DNA of 64,000 nt from Butyrivibrio sp. LB2008 (GCF_000621565.1 NZ_KK211305.1:62001-126000); one strand, 5' to 3'; numbered from the stretch's first letter, positions 27,631 to 37,859 are shown. The notes: generated from the sequence alone by a model not told the origin. Translations and numbers: made by a program.

Positions 27631-28854
27631 TTGAACAGATTAAGAAAAGGCACGTTAAATAGGCTGTTTCGTGCGTTGGCTTGTGTCATGATTCTGATAT
27701 TTACCTTTGATGCCGGGAATATCATGGTGTCTGCGGAAGTTACAGAAGACAGCATTAAAGCCAAAGAAGCTCAGATTTCTAAGCAGAAAGAGGAAAGAGA
27801 TAGCCTAAAGAACGCTAAGACCAATCTTGAAAATGTAAAAAAAGAGCTTGAAAAAGATAAGTCTAATCTAAATAAATATATTGCTGAACTTGATGCTTCC
27901 TTGACAGAAATACAGAGTAAGATAGACGAACTCAGTGGTAATATTGAGAAAAAAGAAACTGAGATCAAAGAGACTACGGATGATCTGAATGAGGCGGAGC
28001 GCACGCAGAAGGCCCAGTATGAGGCTATGAAGCAGCGAATCAAGTTCATGTATGAACGCGGAAATACGATTTATTTAGAACTCTTGTTAGGTGCCGGCAG
28101 TTATGCGGACATGCTCAATAAAGCCGAGTATACCGAGATGCTTTCTGCCTATGACAGGAAGAAGCTTAACGAGTATATAGCTACTACGGAACTTATTGCG
28201 CTCAATAAGAAGGCACTTGAAGAAGAAAAAGAAACCCTCAACCTTGCCAAGGCAAGTAAACAGGAAGAAGAGGGCAACATGCAGAATCTTCTTGATGCCA
28301 AAGGTGCGGAGCTTCAGTCTGTTAAAGCTGATATAGGCGATAAGGAAGCGGCTATCGCTGAATATGAAGCGGAGATAAAGGCTGAGAATGAAGCTATCGC
28401 TGCACTTGAAAAAGAAGTTGCCGCAGATAAGGCTTCTTTATACAATAAATACAAGTATGACGGCGGAATGTTTACATTTCCTTGTCCCAACTATAGCAGA
28501 GTATCCGATCAATTCGGTATGAGAATTCACCCTACATTGGGAATACAAAAGATGCACAATGGTGTTGATTTTGCTGCTCCGGCCGGATCGGCTATCCTGG
28601 CGGCATATAACGGAACCGTAGTTGCAGCCGATTATAACGGAACAATGGGAAATTATGTGATGATCAATCACGGAGCCGGGTTGTATACTATATATATGCA
28701 CTGTTCGGCTTTGTATGTTTCCAAAGGGCAGGATGTCACTGCGGGAACAAAGATAGCGGCAGTCGGTTCTACCGGAAGATCCACCGGTAATCATCTTCAT
28801 TTTGGAGTCAGACTTAACGGAGCTTATGTTAGTCCATGGAATTATCTAAAATAA
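27631..28854 (+). CDS. PcsB/EnvC-like murein hydrolase, coiled coil plus M23 peptidase
   Basis: A 407-residue secreted protein. A signal peptide (MNRLRKGTLNRLFRALACVM..., cleavage near VSA-E at about 36) is followed by a long coiled coil (about 40-265) and a C-terminal LytM/M23 domain. Zinc and catalytic residues are intact: MHNGVDF and HLHFG. FtsX normally activates such hydrolases through their coiled coils, and this gene lies 29 bp after ftsX. Start is TTG 27631 after AGGAAGATCAGG. Confidence 0.93.
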   Translation: MNRLRKGTLNRLFRALACVMILIFTFDAGNIMVSAEVTEDSIKAKEAQISKQKEERDSLKNAKTNLENVKKELEKDKSNLNKYIAELDASLTEIQSKIDELSGNIEKKETEIKETTDDLNEAERTQKAQYEAMKQRIKFMYERGNTIYLELLLGAGSYADMLNKAEYTEMLSAYDRKKLNEYIATTELIALNKKALEEEKETLNLAKASKQEEEGNMQNLLDAKGAELQSVKADIGDKEAAIAEYEAEIKAENEAIAALEKEVAADKASLYNKYKYDGGMFTFPCPNYSRVSDQFGMRIHPTLGIQKMHNGVDFAAPAGSAILAAYNGTVVAADYNGTMGNYVMINHGAGLYTIYMHCSALYVSKGQDVTAGTKIAAVGSTGRSTGNHLHFGVRLNGAYVSPWNYLK

Positions 28855-28877
28855 AATTGGACAGGAGATAAAGAACA

Positions 28878-30155
28878 TTGGAAAACGAAATTATTGAGAA
28901 CAACGAGTTGACAGAGAAACAGGCCGTAAGTGATGCTGAGACGGAGAAGAAGCTCAAAAGAAGATTTATAAGCGGCATCATCATCGGAGCATTTTGTGCA
29001 ATGTTCGTATTTGTTGCAGGTACGATCTGTTTTATTCTGGTAACCGGTGCCCGTGCAGGCAGTCGTGATGAACAGGGAATCCTAAACAGCAATACGATCA
29101 GAAAGGTCAAGCTGCTTGAGGGACTTGTTGACACAAACTATTACAAGGATGATGTGGATAAGACTGCTGAAGTGGAGGGAATGTACAAGGGACTCATTGA
29201 TTCTCTGGGAGATCCGTATTCAGTCTATTACACAGAAGATGAGCTTAAAGAACTCAAGGCTGTTACAAAGGGCGTTTACTACGGAATCGGCGCATATGTC
29301 GGAATGGACAAAGAGAGAAATATTCCAATGATAACCGGCGTTATGGAAGGCGGCCCCGCCGATGAAGCCGGACTTATGGAAGGCGATGTGATCTATGAGG
29401 TCAACAAAGAGAGCACTCAGGGACTTAGTCTTGATGAGGTTGTTGCCAAGATAAAGGGAGAAAAAGGAACTTCCGTACATCTTACTCTTATAAGAGAAGG
29501 TCAGGCAGACAATGTTGAAGTTGATGTGACAAGAAATGAGATACAGGTTCCTACTGTTTCGACAGAACTTCTTAAGGATGGAATCGGATATCTTAAGATC
29601 ACTGAATTTGATGAGATTACTACAGATCAGTTTACCGAAGGTCTTGCAGAACTTCGTGCAAGCAACATAAAGGGACTTATTATAGATCTTAGAAATAATC
29701 CCGGTGGAAATCTTATGACAGTATGCGATATCGCAAGGCAGATTCTTCCTAAAGGAAAAATCGTATACACTGTCGACAGGGATGGAAACAAGCAGGATTA
29801 CACCTGCGACGGAAGTCATCAGATAGATATTCCTGTTGTTGTTCTTATTAATCAGTACTCTGCAAGTGCATCAGAAATACTTGCGGGAGCAATCAAGGAT
29901 TATGGTATCGGTAAGCTTGTAGGCGTGACTACTTTCGGAAAAGGAATCGTGCAGAGCGTATTCGATCTTAACGACGGAACTGCAGTTAAACTTACAGTAA
30001 GTGATTACTACACTCCTAAGGGATTCAATATCCACAAGATAGGTATCGAGCCGGATGTTGAGATCGAGCTTGATGTAGACAAGGCCCAGAATGAAAAGAT
30101 CGACACGCAGAAAGATAAGGCAGTCGAGGTCATGAAGGAGCTTCTTGACAAGTAA
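28878..30155 (+). CDS. S41 family C-terminal processing peptidase (CtpA/CtpB)
   Basis: A 425-residue protease: N-terminal membrane anchor (about 33-57), a PDZ domain (GVMEGGPADEAGLMEGDVIYEVN), then the S41 domain with NQYSASASEILAGAIKDYG (catalytic Ser in SAS) and the lysine of FGKGIVQSVF. Start TTG 28878 after AGGAGA. Downstream of ftsEX and the M23 hydrolase it may trim septal proteins, as CtpB does beside minJ in B. subtilis. That role is inference. Confidence 0.94.
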   Translation: MENEIIENNELTEKQAVSDAETEKKLKRRFISGIIIGAFCAMFVFVAGTICFILVTGARAGSRDEQGILNSNTIRKVKLLEGLVDTNYYKDDVDKTAEVEGMYKGLIDSLGDPYSVYYTEDELKELKAVTKGVYYGIGAYVGMDKERNIPMITGVMEGGPADEAGLMEGDVIYEVNKESTQGLSLDEVVAKIKGEKGTSVHLTLIREGQADNVEVDVTRNEIQVPTVSTELLKDGIGYLKITEFDEITTDQFTEGLAELRASNIKGLIIDLRNNPGGNLMTVCDIARQILPKGKIVYTVDRDGNKQDYTCDGSHQIDIPVVVLINQYSASASEILAGAIKDYGIGKLVGVTTFGKGIVQSVFDLNDGTAVKLTVSDYYTPKGFNIHKIGIEPDVEIELDVDKAQNEKIDTQKDKAVEVMKELLDK

Positions 30156-30174
30156 AACAATAAATAGTATTATC

Positions 30175-30222
30175 AGAAACTGTGTTTCGCAGATTTATAT
30201 CTACATACGCAGTTTCTTTTTA
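30175..30222 (+). terminator. Intrinsic terminator after the ctp gene
   Basis: An 11-bp stem (AGAAACTGTGT 30175-30185 with ACGCAGTTTCT 30207-30217, one G-U pair) followed by TTTTTATT. The loop contains a small AGAT/ATCT stem. Confidence 0.85.
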
Positions 30223-30274
30223 TTAATCTTATGCCCAAATCGGGCGATTTTCCGGTTGTTTTGAAAGGTAAGTT

Positions 30275-31063
30275 ATGAAAGTTAAAGCATGTATTTATAC
30301 TGATGCAGGTAAAAGCCGCAAGATCAATCAGGATTCGGTTCTTGTTAAGGTGGCAAATTCGGAAAAGCTTGGGAGAATCTCTTTTGTTGCCGTATGCGAC
30401 GGAATGGGAGGACTTCCCAAGGGAGAGATAGCAAGCTGCAAGGTTGTCAGGTCTTTAGAGAACTGGTTTCATGAGGAACTGACTCTTATGCAGGATCTTG
30501 AATCCGACAGAATGTGGGATGTAATAGAAATGTCCTGGCGAAGGCTCGTTTCCGGGATTGGCGGAGAACTTAGAAGATATGCAAGACACAGAAAGATAGA
30601 CCTTGGTACGACTCTAACGGCTCTTTTGCAGATAGGTGACAGATATATGATCATGAATGTCGGCGATTCCAGGATATATATAATTTCAAAGGGTGAGGTA
30701 AAAAAGCTTACGAAGGATCACAGTATGCTTCAAAAGAAGCTTGATGAAGGTCTTATCACAGAGAAAGAAGCAGTAAGTGACAGGGAAAAGAGCGTGCTTC
30801 TTAGATGCGTGGGCTCGATGAAAACGCCGGAACCTGACATAACACGCGGGATCATCGGAAGCGATTCGACCGTGATCGCATGCTCTGATGGATTTTGGCG
30901 GACTTTGGACAAGGAAGAACTATATAACAAACTTTGCCCGCAGATGTGCGTGACTTCGGAGGATATGCTTGAAGCGTGCAGGAAACTCGCAGAAAAAGCC
31001 TATGACAGAAAAGAAACCGACAATATCTCTGTTGCGGCGTTGTGTATGGAGCTCGGAGCATGA
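30275..31063 (+). CDS. PP2C-family Ser/Thr protein phosphatase
   Basis: A 262-residue PP2C (PPM) phosphatase. Metal-binding aspartates are in VCDGMGGLPKGE (about 40-51), IACSDGFWRTL and the late DNISVAAL; TTLTALLQIGDRYMIMNVGDSR is the usual central motif. Its stop overlaps the kinase start (ATGA), so the two are coupled and should act as opposing enzymes. It is somewhat diverged from the Stp/PrpC phosphatases of PASTA-kinase operons. Confidence 0.93.
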   Translation: MKVKACIYTDAGKSRKINQDSVLVKVANSEKLGRISFVAVCDGMGGLPKGEIASCKVVRSLENWFHEELTLMQDLESDRMWDVIEMSWRRLVSGIGGELRRYARHRKIDLGTTLTALLQIGDRYMIMNVGDSRIYIISKGEVKKLTKDHSMLQKKLDEGLITEKEAVSDREKSVLLRCVGSMKTPEPDITRGIIGSDSTVIACSDGFWRTLDKEELYNKLCPQMCVTSEDMLEACRKLAEKAYDRKETDNISVAALCMELGA

Positions 31064-32046
31064 GAGGGTTAAGCAGATATAAGATATTAAAGAAAATAGG
31101 CGAAGGCGGAACGAGTGCAGTTTATCTGGCGTATGACAAACGCACGGGCAAAAAAGTTACCGTAAAAGTCTTGAAGGAAATCAAAGGAGCTCTCGGTAGG
31201 GCATCGATGTCCATGGAAGAAGAGGCATCTGTCTTAAAAAGGTTAAAGCATCCAAGAATCCAGCGGCTCGTGGATTACGGAGACGGTTACATGGTCACCA
31301 GGCACATTTCAGGAATCAGCCTTGCGGAAAAGCTGCATGCTAACGGAATACTTTCTGAAAAAGAGGCTGTCGGCATAGCGATAGAGCTTGCGGGAATACT
31401 TAAGTATTTGCACGGACTTCGTGAACCTGTGATATACAGAGACTTAAAGCCTGCCAATATCATTATCGGGAATGATAAAAAGGTGTATCTTATAGATTTC
31501 GGAGCTGCCAGGATCTACAGAAGAGGCGAAAAATCCGATACCTCTTTTCTCGGGACGGTAGGATTCGCAGCGCCCGAGCAGTACGGTACGCTTGGACAGA
31601 CGAGCCCAAAGACTGATATATATTGCTTTGGCATGACGCTGTTGCAGATGACAACCGGAATAGACGTTAAGAATGAGAACGCGCTAGAAAACTTCAAGCT
31701 AAACGGCTCACCCAAACTTTCGGACGATCTTGTAAAGATAATAAACAAGTGCATAAAGCCGGAGCGCGATGACAGATTTAAGTCGTGCGGTGAGATAGAG
31801 AAAGCTCTTTTGGACAGCATTGTAAAAAGAAAACGTAGCGGAATAGTAAGATATCTGAAAAGGAGTATAGCGGCAGCAGGCCTTGCAGCTGCAATCTCGG
31901 GAACAATACTGTACGCAGAGCCTGTCAAAAAGTATGTCGTTTGCGATGCGGAAACCAGAATGCCCGCGTTCAAGGGAAGACTTTATAACGCCAAAGAAAG
32001 AATCGCAGAGTTTATCGGCAGAGAGCTTTTTAAGGAGGAGAAATGA
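31060..32046 (+). CDS. Ser/Thr protein kinase, membrane-anchored, without PASTA domains
   Basis: About 328 residues. The kinase domain has GEGGTSAVY (P-loop), the VK lysine in KVTVKVLKE, the catalytic loop as YRDLKPANI (Tyr for the usual His), and DFGAARIYRRG with APEQYG. After it come a basic stretch and one membrane span (about 278-298), then ~35 outside residues with no PASTA or other domain. ATG 31060 (ATGA with the phosphatase stop, GGAG upstream) is preferred over ATG 31042. The sensed signal must come by another route than PASTA-muropeptide binding. Confidence 0.93.
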   Translation: MRGLSRYKILKKIGEGGTSAVYLAYDKRTGKKVTVKVLKEIKGALGRASMSMEEEASVLKRLKHPRIQRLVDYGDGYMVTRHISGISLAEKLHANGILSEKEAVGIAIELAGILKYLHGLREPVIYRDLKPANIIIGNDKKVYLIDFGAARIYRRGEKSDTSFLGTVGFAAPEQYGTLGQTSPKTDIYCFGMTLLQMTTGIDVKNENALENFKLNGSPKLSDDLVKIINKCIKPERDDRFKSCGEIEKALLDSIVKRKRSGIVRYLKRSIAAAGLAAAISGTILYAEPVKKYVVCDAETRMPAFKGRLYNAKERIAEFIGRELFKEEK

Positions 32047-32279
32047 TAATATTCATATATACTTTTGGAGTGGCTTTTATAGGAATAATGCTGATATTGG
32101 GAGTGGTGAGCCTACTTACAAACGGCAGTACAAAACCGCAAATCCCTGAAGGCGAGGCAACTGCCGCAATGTGCACGACACAGCTTCTTGACCATATCGA
32201 CGCAAAGAGAGTATCAACTTGCGAGGACTTCGTGATTGAGCAGGATATGGTGTATACGTATGATTCGTTTAATCTGTGA
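32043..32279 (+). CDS. Small membrane protein coupled to the kinase
   Basis: A 78-residue protein: one N-terminal span (about 3-26), then ~50 mostly polar and acidic residues. ATG 32043 overlaps the kinase stop (ATGA) and GGAGG lies just upstream, so translation is coupled to phosphatase and kinase. No family recognised. As the third coupled gene it may be a partner or substrate of the kinase. Confidence 0.7.
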   Translation: MIIFIYTFGVAFIGIMLILGVVSLLTNGSTKPQIPEGEATAAMCTTQLLDHIDAKRVSTCEDFVIEQDMVYTYDSFNL

Positions 32280-32295
32280 AATAAAGGAAAAATAG

Positions 32296-32329
32296 AAAGG
32301 CCGGAGATTATAACAATCTCCGGCTTTTT
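32296..32329 (+). terminator. Intrinsic terminator of the phosphatase-kinase operon
   Basis: GCCGGAGATT (32300-32309) / AATCTCCGGC (32315-32324), a 10-bp stem with a 5-nt loop and T5, flanked by an A-run. It can act in both directions between convergent genes. Confidence 0.93.
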
Positions 32330-32341
32330 GGGTGCTTATTC

Positions 32342-32629
32342 TTAAACTTTATTCGGTTTAATGAACTCTACTTTTAGCTGCAAGCCGAGACCATGAGCCA
32401 ATCTTTTAAGCATTTCGAGGCTGGGATTGCGGGTGCCTTTCTCGATTCGGCTGATATCGGCCTGTGTAATGCCGGTGCGTTCAGATAAATCTTTTTGGGT
32501 GAGATTTTGGCTTTTTCGAGCATCAATCATTGCCTGAATAATGTCGTATTCCGGAGCAAGGGCTTCATATTCTTTCTTTACTTCCGGGTTTTGAAGTGCT
32601 TTATTTTTATAATCTTTATAACTACTCAT
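32342..32629 (-). CDS. XRE/Cro-like regulator, HigA-antitoxin-like, without adjacent toxin
   Basis: A 95-residue protein: N-terminal helical region, then a Cro/C1 helix-turn-helix (NLTQKDLSERTGITQADISR, about 43-62) and IEKGTRNPSLEMLKRLAHGL. This layout is typical of HigA-type antitoxins. AGGAGGTATCC precedes the start. Its promoter holds a palindrome filling the -35/-10 spacer, a strong sign of autorepression. No RelE/HigB toxin frame lies upstream or downstream, so it is an orphan antitoxin or a stand-alone regulator. Confidence 0.9.
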   Translation of the reverse strand: MSSYKDYKNKALQNPEVKKEYEALAPEYDIIQAMIDARKSQNLTQKDLSERTGITQADISRIEKGTRNPSLEMLKRLAHGLGLQLKVEFIKPNKV

Positions 32630-32699
32630 TTGGATACCTCCTTAAATGGTCGGTATTGTTCCGCTCTTGGGGTTGTAATAAATATATATTGTTATCTAA

Positions 32700-32728
32700 A
32701 ATATATGTCGGATACGACATATTGTCAA
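32700..32728 (-). promoter_or_regulatory. Promoter and palindromic operator of the XRE gene
   Basis: On the minus strand: TTGACA (32728-32723), exactly 17 bp, then TATATT (32705-32700). The spacer contains the palindrome ATATGTCG-GATA-CGACATAT (plus strand 32703-32722), so a bound dimer would block RNA polymerase. The XRE protein itself is the obvious candidate. Confidence 0.82.
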
Positions 32729-32762
32729 TTCTCCATTAGTATAACAAAATAAAAGAAAATTA

Positions 32763-32775
32763 CGAACATGTGTTC
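32763..32775 (+). promoter_or_regulatory. SOS box (LexA operator) of uvrBA
   Basis: CGAACATGTGTTC matches the Firmicutes LexA/DinR box (CGAAC-N4-GTTC). A CATAAT at 32790-32795 is a candidate -10, which puts the SOS box over the -35 region. Damage-inducible uvrBA is expected. Confidence 0.9.
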
Positions 32776-32800
32776 AATTTTTGTAGACGCATAATTTATG

Positions 32801-32832
32801 AAATGATATACTGAAACGGCAGTATATCATTT
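32801..32832 (+). other. Perfect 13-bp hairpin in the uvrB leader
   Basis: AAATGATATACTG (32801-32813) and its complement (32820-32832) with loop AAACGG. A/T-rich, no U-tract directly after. It lies between the SOS box and the uvrB ribosome site, so it may shape the leader RNA. Function unknown. Confidence 0.6.
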
Positions 32833-32885
32833 CTTGCTTATAAAAATATTTTTGTATGACACAATTAGGAACAAGGGAAAAGAGA

Positions 32886-34877
32886 ATGGAATTCAAATTA
32901 CACTCTGAATTTAAACCAACCGGTGATCAGCCGCAGGCAATAAAGGAATTGGTTGAGGGATTTAAGCAAGGTAATCAATTCCAAACGCTTTTAGGTGTTA
33001 CGGGAAGTGGTAAGACATTTACTATGGCGAACGTAATTGCAGCGTTAAACAAGCCTACGCTTATAATCAGCCATAATAAGACTCTTGCCGGCCAGCTCTA
33101 CGGCGAGATGAAGGAATTTTTTCCTGAAAACGCAGTTGAATACTTCGTCTCCTACTACGATTACTATCAGCCGGAGGCGTACGTTCCTCAGACAGATACA
33201 TATATTGCAAAAGATTCGTCGATAAATGATGAGATTGATAAGCTTAGACTTTCGGCAACGGCGTCGCTTTCGGAGAGGAAGGATGTAATCGTTGTTGCCA
33301 GTGTGTCTTGCATATACGGACTGGGAAGTCCTGATGAATTTAAGGGAATGTCGATTTCGCTTCGTCCCGGAATGCAGAAGGACAGAGACAAGACAATAGA
33401 AGAGCTTGTAGCTATTCAGTATACGAGAAACGATCTTGAACTTGGAAGATGTAACTTCAGGGTAAGAGGAGATACGATAGAGGTTTTCCCTGCCAATGCA
33501 GATGATTATCTGATCAGAATAGAGTTTTTTGGCGATGAGATAGACAGGATCACCGAGATTGAGCCTGTGACTGCCAAGGTCAGAAGCGAGCTTTCACATG
33601 TGATGATATATCCTGCATCGCACTATGTTGTTCCTCAGGAGAATATCAACATGGCGTGTGTTGAGATTGAGAAGGAACTTGAGGAACAGATCAAGTTCTT
33701 TAAGGGAGAAGACAGACTTATTGAAGCTCAGAGAATATCTGAGCGAACCAATTTTGATATAGAGATGCTCAAAGAAACAGGATTCTGTTCCGGAATTGAG
33801 AACTACTCAAGGCATCTTAACTTTATGGCGCCGGGAGAGCCTCCGCTTACGCTTTTGGACTTCTTTGACAGGGATTTCCTGATAATAGTGGATGAGTCGC
33901 ACATGACGATACCGCAGGTTGGAGCCATGTATCACGGAGACAGGAGCAGGAAACTTACACTTGTTGACTATGGATTCAGATTGCCGTCGGCGCTTGATAA
34001 CAGGCCTCTTAATTTTGAGGAATTTGAATCGCACATCGATCAGATGCTCTTTTGCTCCGCTACGCCCGGTAAATATGAGGAAGAGCATGAACTACTGCGA
34101 ACGGAGCAGGTAATAAGACCTACGGGACTTCTCGATCCTGAGATCTCCGTAAGACCTGTTGAGGGGCAGATTGATGACCTTATAGGTGAGATACGAACAG
34201 AGATAGATAAGAAGAATAAGGTCCTCGTAACGACACTCACCAAGAGAATGGCTGAAGACCTCACCGAGTATCTTGCTGAGTCGGGAATAAGGGTAAAATA
34301 TCTTCATTCCGATATTGATACTCTTGAAAGAGCAGAAATCATCAGGGATATGAGACTTGATGTATTTGATGTTCTGGTTGGTATCAATCTTTTGAGAGAG
34401 GGACTTGATATCCCGGAGATCTCGCTTGTTGCGATAATCGATGCGGACAAGGAGGGATTCCTTCGTTCGGAGACATCGCTTATTCAGACAATCGGCCGTG
34501 CTGCGCGTAATGCGGAAGGTCGCGTTATCATGTATGCCGATAATATGACGGATTCTATGCAGAAAGCCATAGATGAAACGGCAAGAAGACGCAAGATACA
34601 GGAAGAGTATAATAAGGAACACGGAATAACTCCGCAGACCATAAAGAAGGCGGTAAGAGAGCTTATTGCCGTAACAAAGGCCATTGCCAAGGAAGAAGTT
34701 AAATTTGAAAAAGATCCTGAGGCAATGGATAAGGATGAACTTGAGAAACTCATCGGAGAGGTTCAGAAGAAGATGAAGCGTGCAGCTACAGAGCTCGACT
34801 TTGAGACTGCGGCGACACTCAGAGATCGAATGATAGAACTTAAGAAAATCTATAATGACCTGACAGAGGGTAAATAA
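32886..34877 (+). CDS. uvrB: Excinuclease ABC subunit B (UvrB)
   Basis: About 663 residues. Walker [15 protein letters not shown] (about 39-52), the beta-hairpin region [12 protein letters not shown], helicase motifs DESHMTIPQ and QTIGRAARN, and a C-terminal UVR motif ([19 protein letters not shown]) that contacts UvrC. ATG 32886 ([16 protein letters not shown]) follows AAGGGAAAAGAG and fits family length; the frame is open from 32856. Nucleotide excision repair with UvrA next door; uvrC is not in this window. Confidence 0.98.
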   Translation: MEFKLHSEFKPTGDQPQAIKELVEGFKQGNQFQTLLGVTGSGKTFTMANVIAALNKPTLIISHNKTLAGQLYGEMKEFFPENAVEYFVSYYDYYQPEAYVPQTDTYIAKDSSINDEIDKLRLSATASLSERKDVIVVASVSCIYGLGSPDEFKGMSISLRPGMQKDRDKTIEELVAIQYTRNDLELGRCNFRVRGDTIEVFPANADDYLIRIEFFGDEIDRITEIEPVTAKVRSELSHVMIYPASHYVVPQENINMACVEIEKELEEQIKFFKGEDRLIEAQRISERTNFDIEMLKETGFCSGIENYSRHLNFMAPGEPPLTLLDFFDRDFLIIVDESHMTIPQVGAMYHGDRSRKLTLVDYGFRLPSALDNRPLNFEEFESHIDQMLFCSATPGKYEEEHELLRTEQVIRPTGLLDPEISVRPVEGQIDDLIGEIRTEIDKKNKVLVTTLTKRMAEDLTEYLAESGIRVKYLHSDIDTLERAEIIRDMRLDVFDVLVGINLLREGLDIPEISLVAIIDADKEGFLRSETSLIQTIGRAARNAEGRVIMYADNMTDSMQKAIDETARRRKIQEEYNKEHGITPQTIKKAVRELIAVTKAIAKEEVKFEKDPEAMDKDELEKLIGEVQKKMKRAATELDFETAATLRDRMIELKKIYNDLTEGK

Positions 34878-34911
34878 CCCGGACAACGGACAGGTGACAG
34901 GAGATAAACAT

Positions 34912-37806
34912 ATGCCTGATAACAGCAGAATGACAAAAAAGAATACGACAGCAAAGAGAATACTTCCCACGGATATTCATGATTACATCAGAGTCCGCGG
35001 GGCGGATGAACATAATCTGAAACATGTGAGCGTCAAGATACCCAGGGAGACTCTGACAGTTTTTACGGGACTTTCGGGATCCGGTAAGTCCTCGCTTGCT
35101 TTTGATACCATTTTTGCGGAAGGCCAGAGAAGATACATGGAATCACTCTCATCTTACGCGAGAATGTTCCTTGGTCAGATGGATAAGCCGAATGTTGAGA
35201 GGATTGAAGGACTTTCTCCAACAATTTCAATCGATCAGAAATCAACCAATAAGAATCCCAGATCGACTGTGGGAACGGTTACCGAGATATACGATCACTT
35301 CAGATTGTTGTACGCCAGAATTGGTATACCGCATTGTCCGAACTGCGGACGTGAGATCAGAAGGCAGACTGTTGACGAGATGTGCGATCAGATCATGGCT
35401 CTCGGCGATGGAACCAAGCTTCAGATACTCGCACCTGTTGTAAGGGGCAAAAAAGGTGAACATGCCAAGACTCTCGACAGGGCAAAAAGAGCAGGTTACG
35501 TCAGAGTAAGAATAGACGGAAGCCAGTATGAGCTTTCTGAAGAGATCAAGCTTGATAAGAATATTAAGCACAGTATTGAAGTTATAGTTGACAGAATTGT
35601 CATAAGAGATGATAACGAGAATCTTAGGAAGAGACTTACGGATTCTGTGGAGACAGCGTTGCAGCTCGCGGAGGGACTTCTTACCGTTGATGTTATTGAT
35701 GGCAAAGAACTTAATTTCAGTCAGAACTTTGCCTGCCCCGATTGCGGAATCAGTATTCCCGAGATCGAGCCAAGAAGTTTTTCGTTCAACAATCCCTTCG
35801 GCGCCTGCCCTGATTGTGCGGGACTTGGATATAAGATGGAATTTGACGAGGATCTTATGATTCCGGATAAGACTCTTTCCATAAATGACGGATGTATCGT
35901 TGTTATGGGATGGCAGTCTGCAAATAAAGAGGGAAGCTTTAGCAATGCGACATTGAAAGCGCTTGCCAAAGCTTATAAGTTCAGCCTTGATACTCCGTTC
36001 TGCGACCTTCCTGAGAAGGTAAGACATATGCTTATACACGGAGCTGACAAGACTGTCAATGTTCATTACAAGGGATCGAGAGGAGAAGGTGATTATCCTA
36101 TTCTTTTCGACGGTCTTATTAAGAATGTTGAACAGAGATACAGAGAGACTTTTTCTGAAACGGCAAAGGCTGAATATCAGGAGTTTATGAGAATTACACC
36201 TTGTCAGCTTTGCGGCGGACAGAGGCTTAAGAAAGAATCGCTGGCGGTTACTGTAGATAATAAGAATATCTATGAGATTACATCGATGTCGGTTGATGAA
36301 CTTCAGAACTACCTTGAGAATCTCAAACTTAGTGAGCATCAGGAGCTTGTCGGCGCGCAGGTTCTGAAAGAGATAAGGGCAAGAGTAGGATTTCTTGTTG
36401 ATGTTGGACTAGGATATCTGTCTCTTTCGAGAGCTACAGGTACGCTTTCGGGCGGAGAGGCGCAGCGTATAAGGCTTGCCACGCAGATCGGCTCAGGACT
36501 GTGCGGAGTGTGCTATATCCTCGATGAGCCGAGTATCGGACTCCATCAGAGGGATAATGACAAACTTCTCAATACGCTCAAGAATCTGAGAGATCTTGGA
36601 AATACTCTTATCGTTGTAGAGCACGATGAAGACACGATGAGAGAAGCTGATTATATTGTAGATGTCGGACCGGGTGCAGGTTCCAGGGGCGGTAAGATTG
36701 TTGCTACAGGAACTGCCGAAGAGATCATGAAGGTCGAGGAGTCCATAACGGGTCAGTATCTTGCGGGTAAGCTCAAGATCGAAGTTCCGGAAGTCAGAAG
36801 AGAGCCAAAAGGATGGCTTAAGGTACTTGGTGCCTGCGAGAATAACTTAAAGAATGTGGATATAGATGTTCCGCTCGGTGTACTTACCATAGTTACCGGT
36901 GTTTCAGGTTCGGGAAAGAGTTCTTTTGTCAATGAGATACTCTACAAGCACCTTGCAAGAGACCTTAACAGGGCGAGATGCATTCCCGGCAAACATAAGG
37001 GAATTGAAGGTCTTGAACAGGTTGATAAGGTTATCGCGATCGATCAGTCGCCTATCGGAAGAACCCCGAGGTCAAATCCCGCGACATATACAGGCGTGTT
37101 TGATATGATAAGGGATCTTTTTGCCGGAACTCCGGATGCAAAAGCAAGAGGATACAAGAAGGGAAGATTCTCGTTTAACGTAAAGGGCGGCAGATGCGAA
37201 GCTTGCGGCGGTGACGGAATCATCAAGATTGAGATGCACTTTTTGCCGGATGTATATGTTCCATGTGAGGTCTGCGGTGGAAAGAGATATAATCATGAAA
37301 CTTTGGAAGTTAAGTACAAGGGAAAAAGTATCTATGATGTCCTCAATATGACGGTTGAAGAGGCGCTTACTTTCTTTGAGAATGTCAGAACGATCAAGAG
37401 AAAGATACAGACGCTTTATGATGTAGGACTGGGATACGTCAAGCTTGGCCAGCCCAGCACGGAACTTTCGGGCGGAGAGGCGCAGAGAATAAAGCTTGCG
37501 ACTGAGCTTAGTAAGGTCAGTACAGGAAAGACGGTATATATCCTCGATGAGCCTACGACGGGCCTTCATTTTGCCGATGTTCAGAAGCTTGTGAAGATCA
37601 TGCATGAACTGGTTGAACAGGGCAATACGGTTGTGGTGATCGAGCACAATCTTGATGTGATAAAGACAGGCGATTATATCATCGACATGGGCCCCGAGGG
37701 CGGATCCGGAGGTGGAACTGTGGTTGCATGCGGTACGCCGGAAGAAGTTGCCAAGTGCAAAAAGTCATATACGGGAGCATACATTAAACGGATGCTAAAG
37801 AAATAA
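34912..37806 (+). CDS. uvrA: Excinuclease ABC subunit A (UvrA)
   Basis: About 964 residues with two ABC ATPase halves: Walker [20 protein letters not shown] and [15 protein letters not shown], signatures LSGGEAQRI twice, and the zinc modules [18 protein letters not shown]...CPDCAGLG and [10 protein letters not shown]...[12 protein letters not shown] 34912 follows AGGAGA. It recognises damage and loads UvrB. Only 34 bp after uvrB, so both share the SOS control. Confidence 0.98.
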   Translation: MPDNSRMTKKNTTAKRILPTDIHDYIRVRGADEHNLKHVSVKIPRETLTVFTGLSGSGKSSLAFDTIFAEGQRRYMESLSSYARMFLGQMDKPNVERIEGLSPTISIDQKSTNKNPRSTVGTVTEIYDHFRLLYARIGIPHCPNCGREIRRQTVDEMCDQIMALGDGTKLQILAPVVRGKKGEHAKTLDRAKRAGYVRVRIDGSQYELSEEIKLDKNIKHSIEVIVDRIVIRDDNENLRKRLTDSVETALQLAEGLLTVDVIDGKELNFSQNFACPDCGISIPEIEPRSFSFNNPFGACPDCAGLGYKMEFDEDLMIPDKTLSINDGCIVVMGWQSANKEGSFSNATLKALAKAYKFSLDTPFCDLPEKVRHMLIHGADKTVNVHYKGSRGEGDYPILFDGLIKNVEQRYRETFSETAKAEYQEFMRITPCQLCGGQRLKKESLAVTVDNKNIYEITSMSVDELQNYLENLKLSEHQELVGAQVLKEIRARVGFLVDVGLGYLSLSRATGTLSGGEAQRIRLATQIGSGLCGVCYILDEPSIGLHQRDNDKLLNTLKNLRDLGNTLIVVEHDEDTMREADYIVDVGPGAGSRGGKIVATGTAEEIMKVEESITGQYLAGKLKIEVPEVRREPKGWLKVLGACENNLKNVDIDVPLGVLTIVTGVSGSGKSSFVNEILYKHLARDLNRARCIPGKHKGIEGLEQVDKVIAIDQSPIGRTPRSNPATYTGVFDMIRDLFAGTPDAKARGYKKGRFSFNVKGGRCEACGGDGIIKIEMHFLPDVYVPCEVCGGKRYNHETLEVKYKGKSIYDVLNMTVEEALTFFENVRTIKRKIQTLYDVGLGYVKLGQPSTELSGGEAQRIKLATELSKVSTGKTVYILDEPTTGLHFADVQKLVKIMHELVEQGNTVVVIEHNLDVIKTGDYIIDMGPEGGSGGGTVVACGTPEEVAKCKKSYTGAYIKRMLKK

Positions 37807-37859
37807 TCATTATCGGTTTTTTCCTAAAGAAAAATTGATTAATTTTAACACATCCTTAA

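Noticed and set aside
32342-32855. Complete HigBA or other toxin-antitoxin pair
   Set aside because: No second frame of suitable size on the same strand beside the XRE gene.
34092-34970. 292-codon minus-strand frame opposite uvrB
   Set aside because: Antisense shadow; hydrophobic low-complexity translation and no ribosome site.
35242-36339. 365-codon minus-strand frame opposite uvrA
   Set aside because: Antisense shadow of a well-conserved gene; no start signal or domain.
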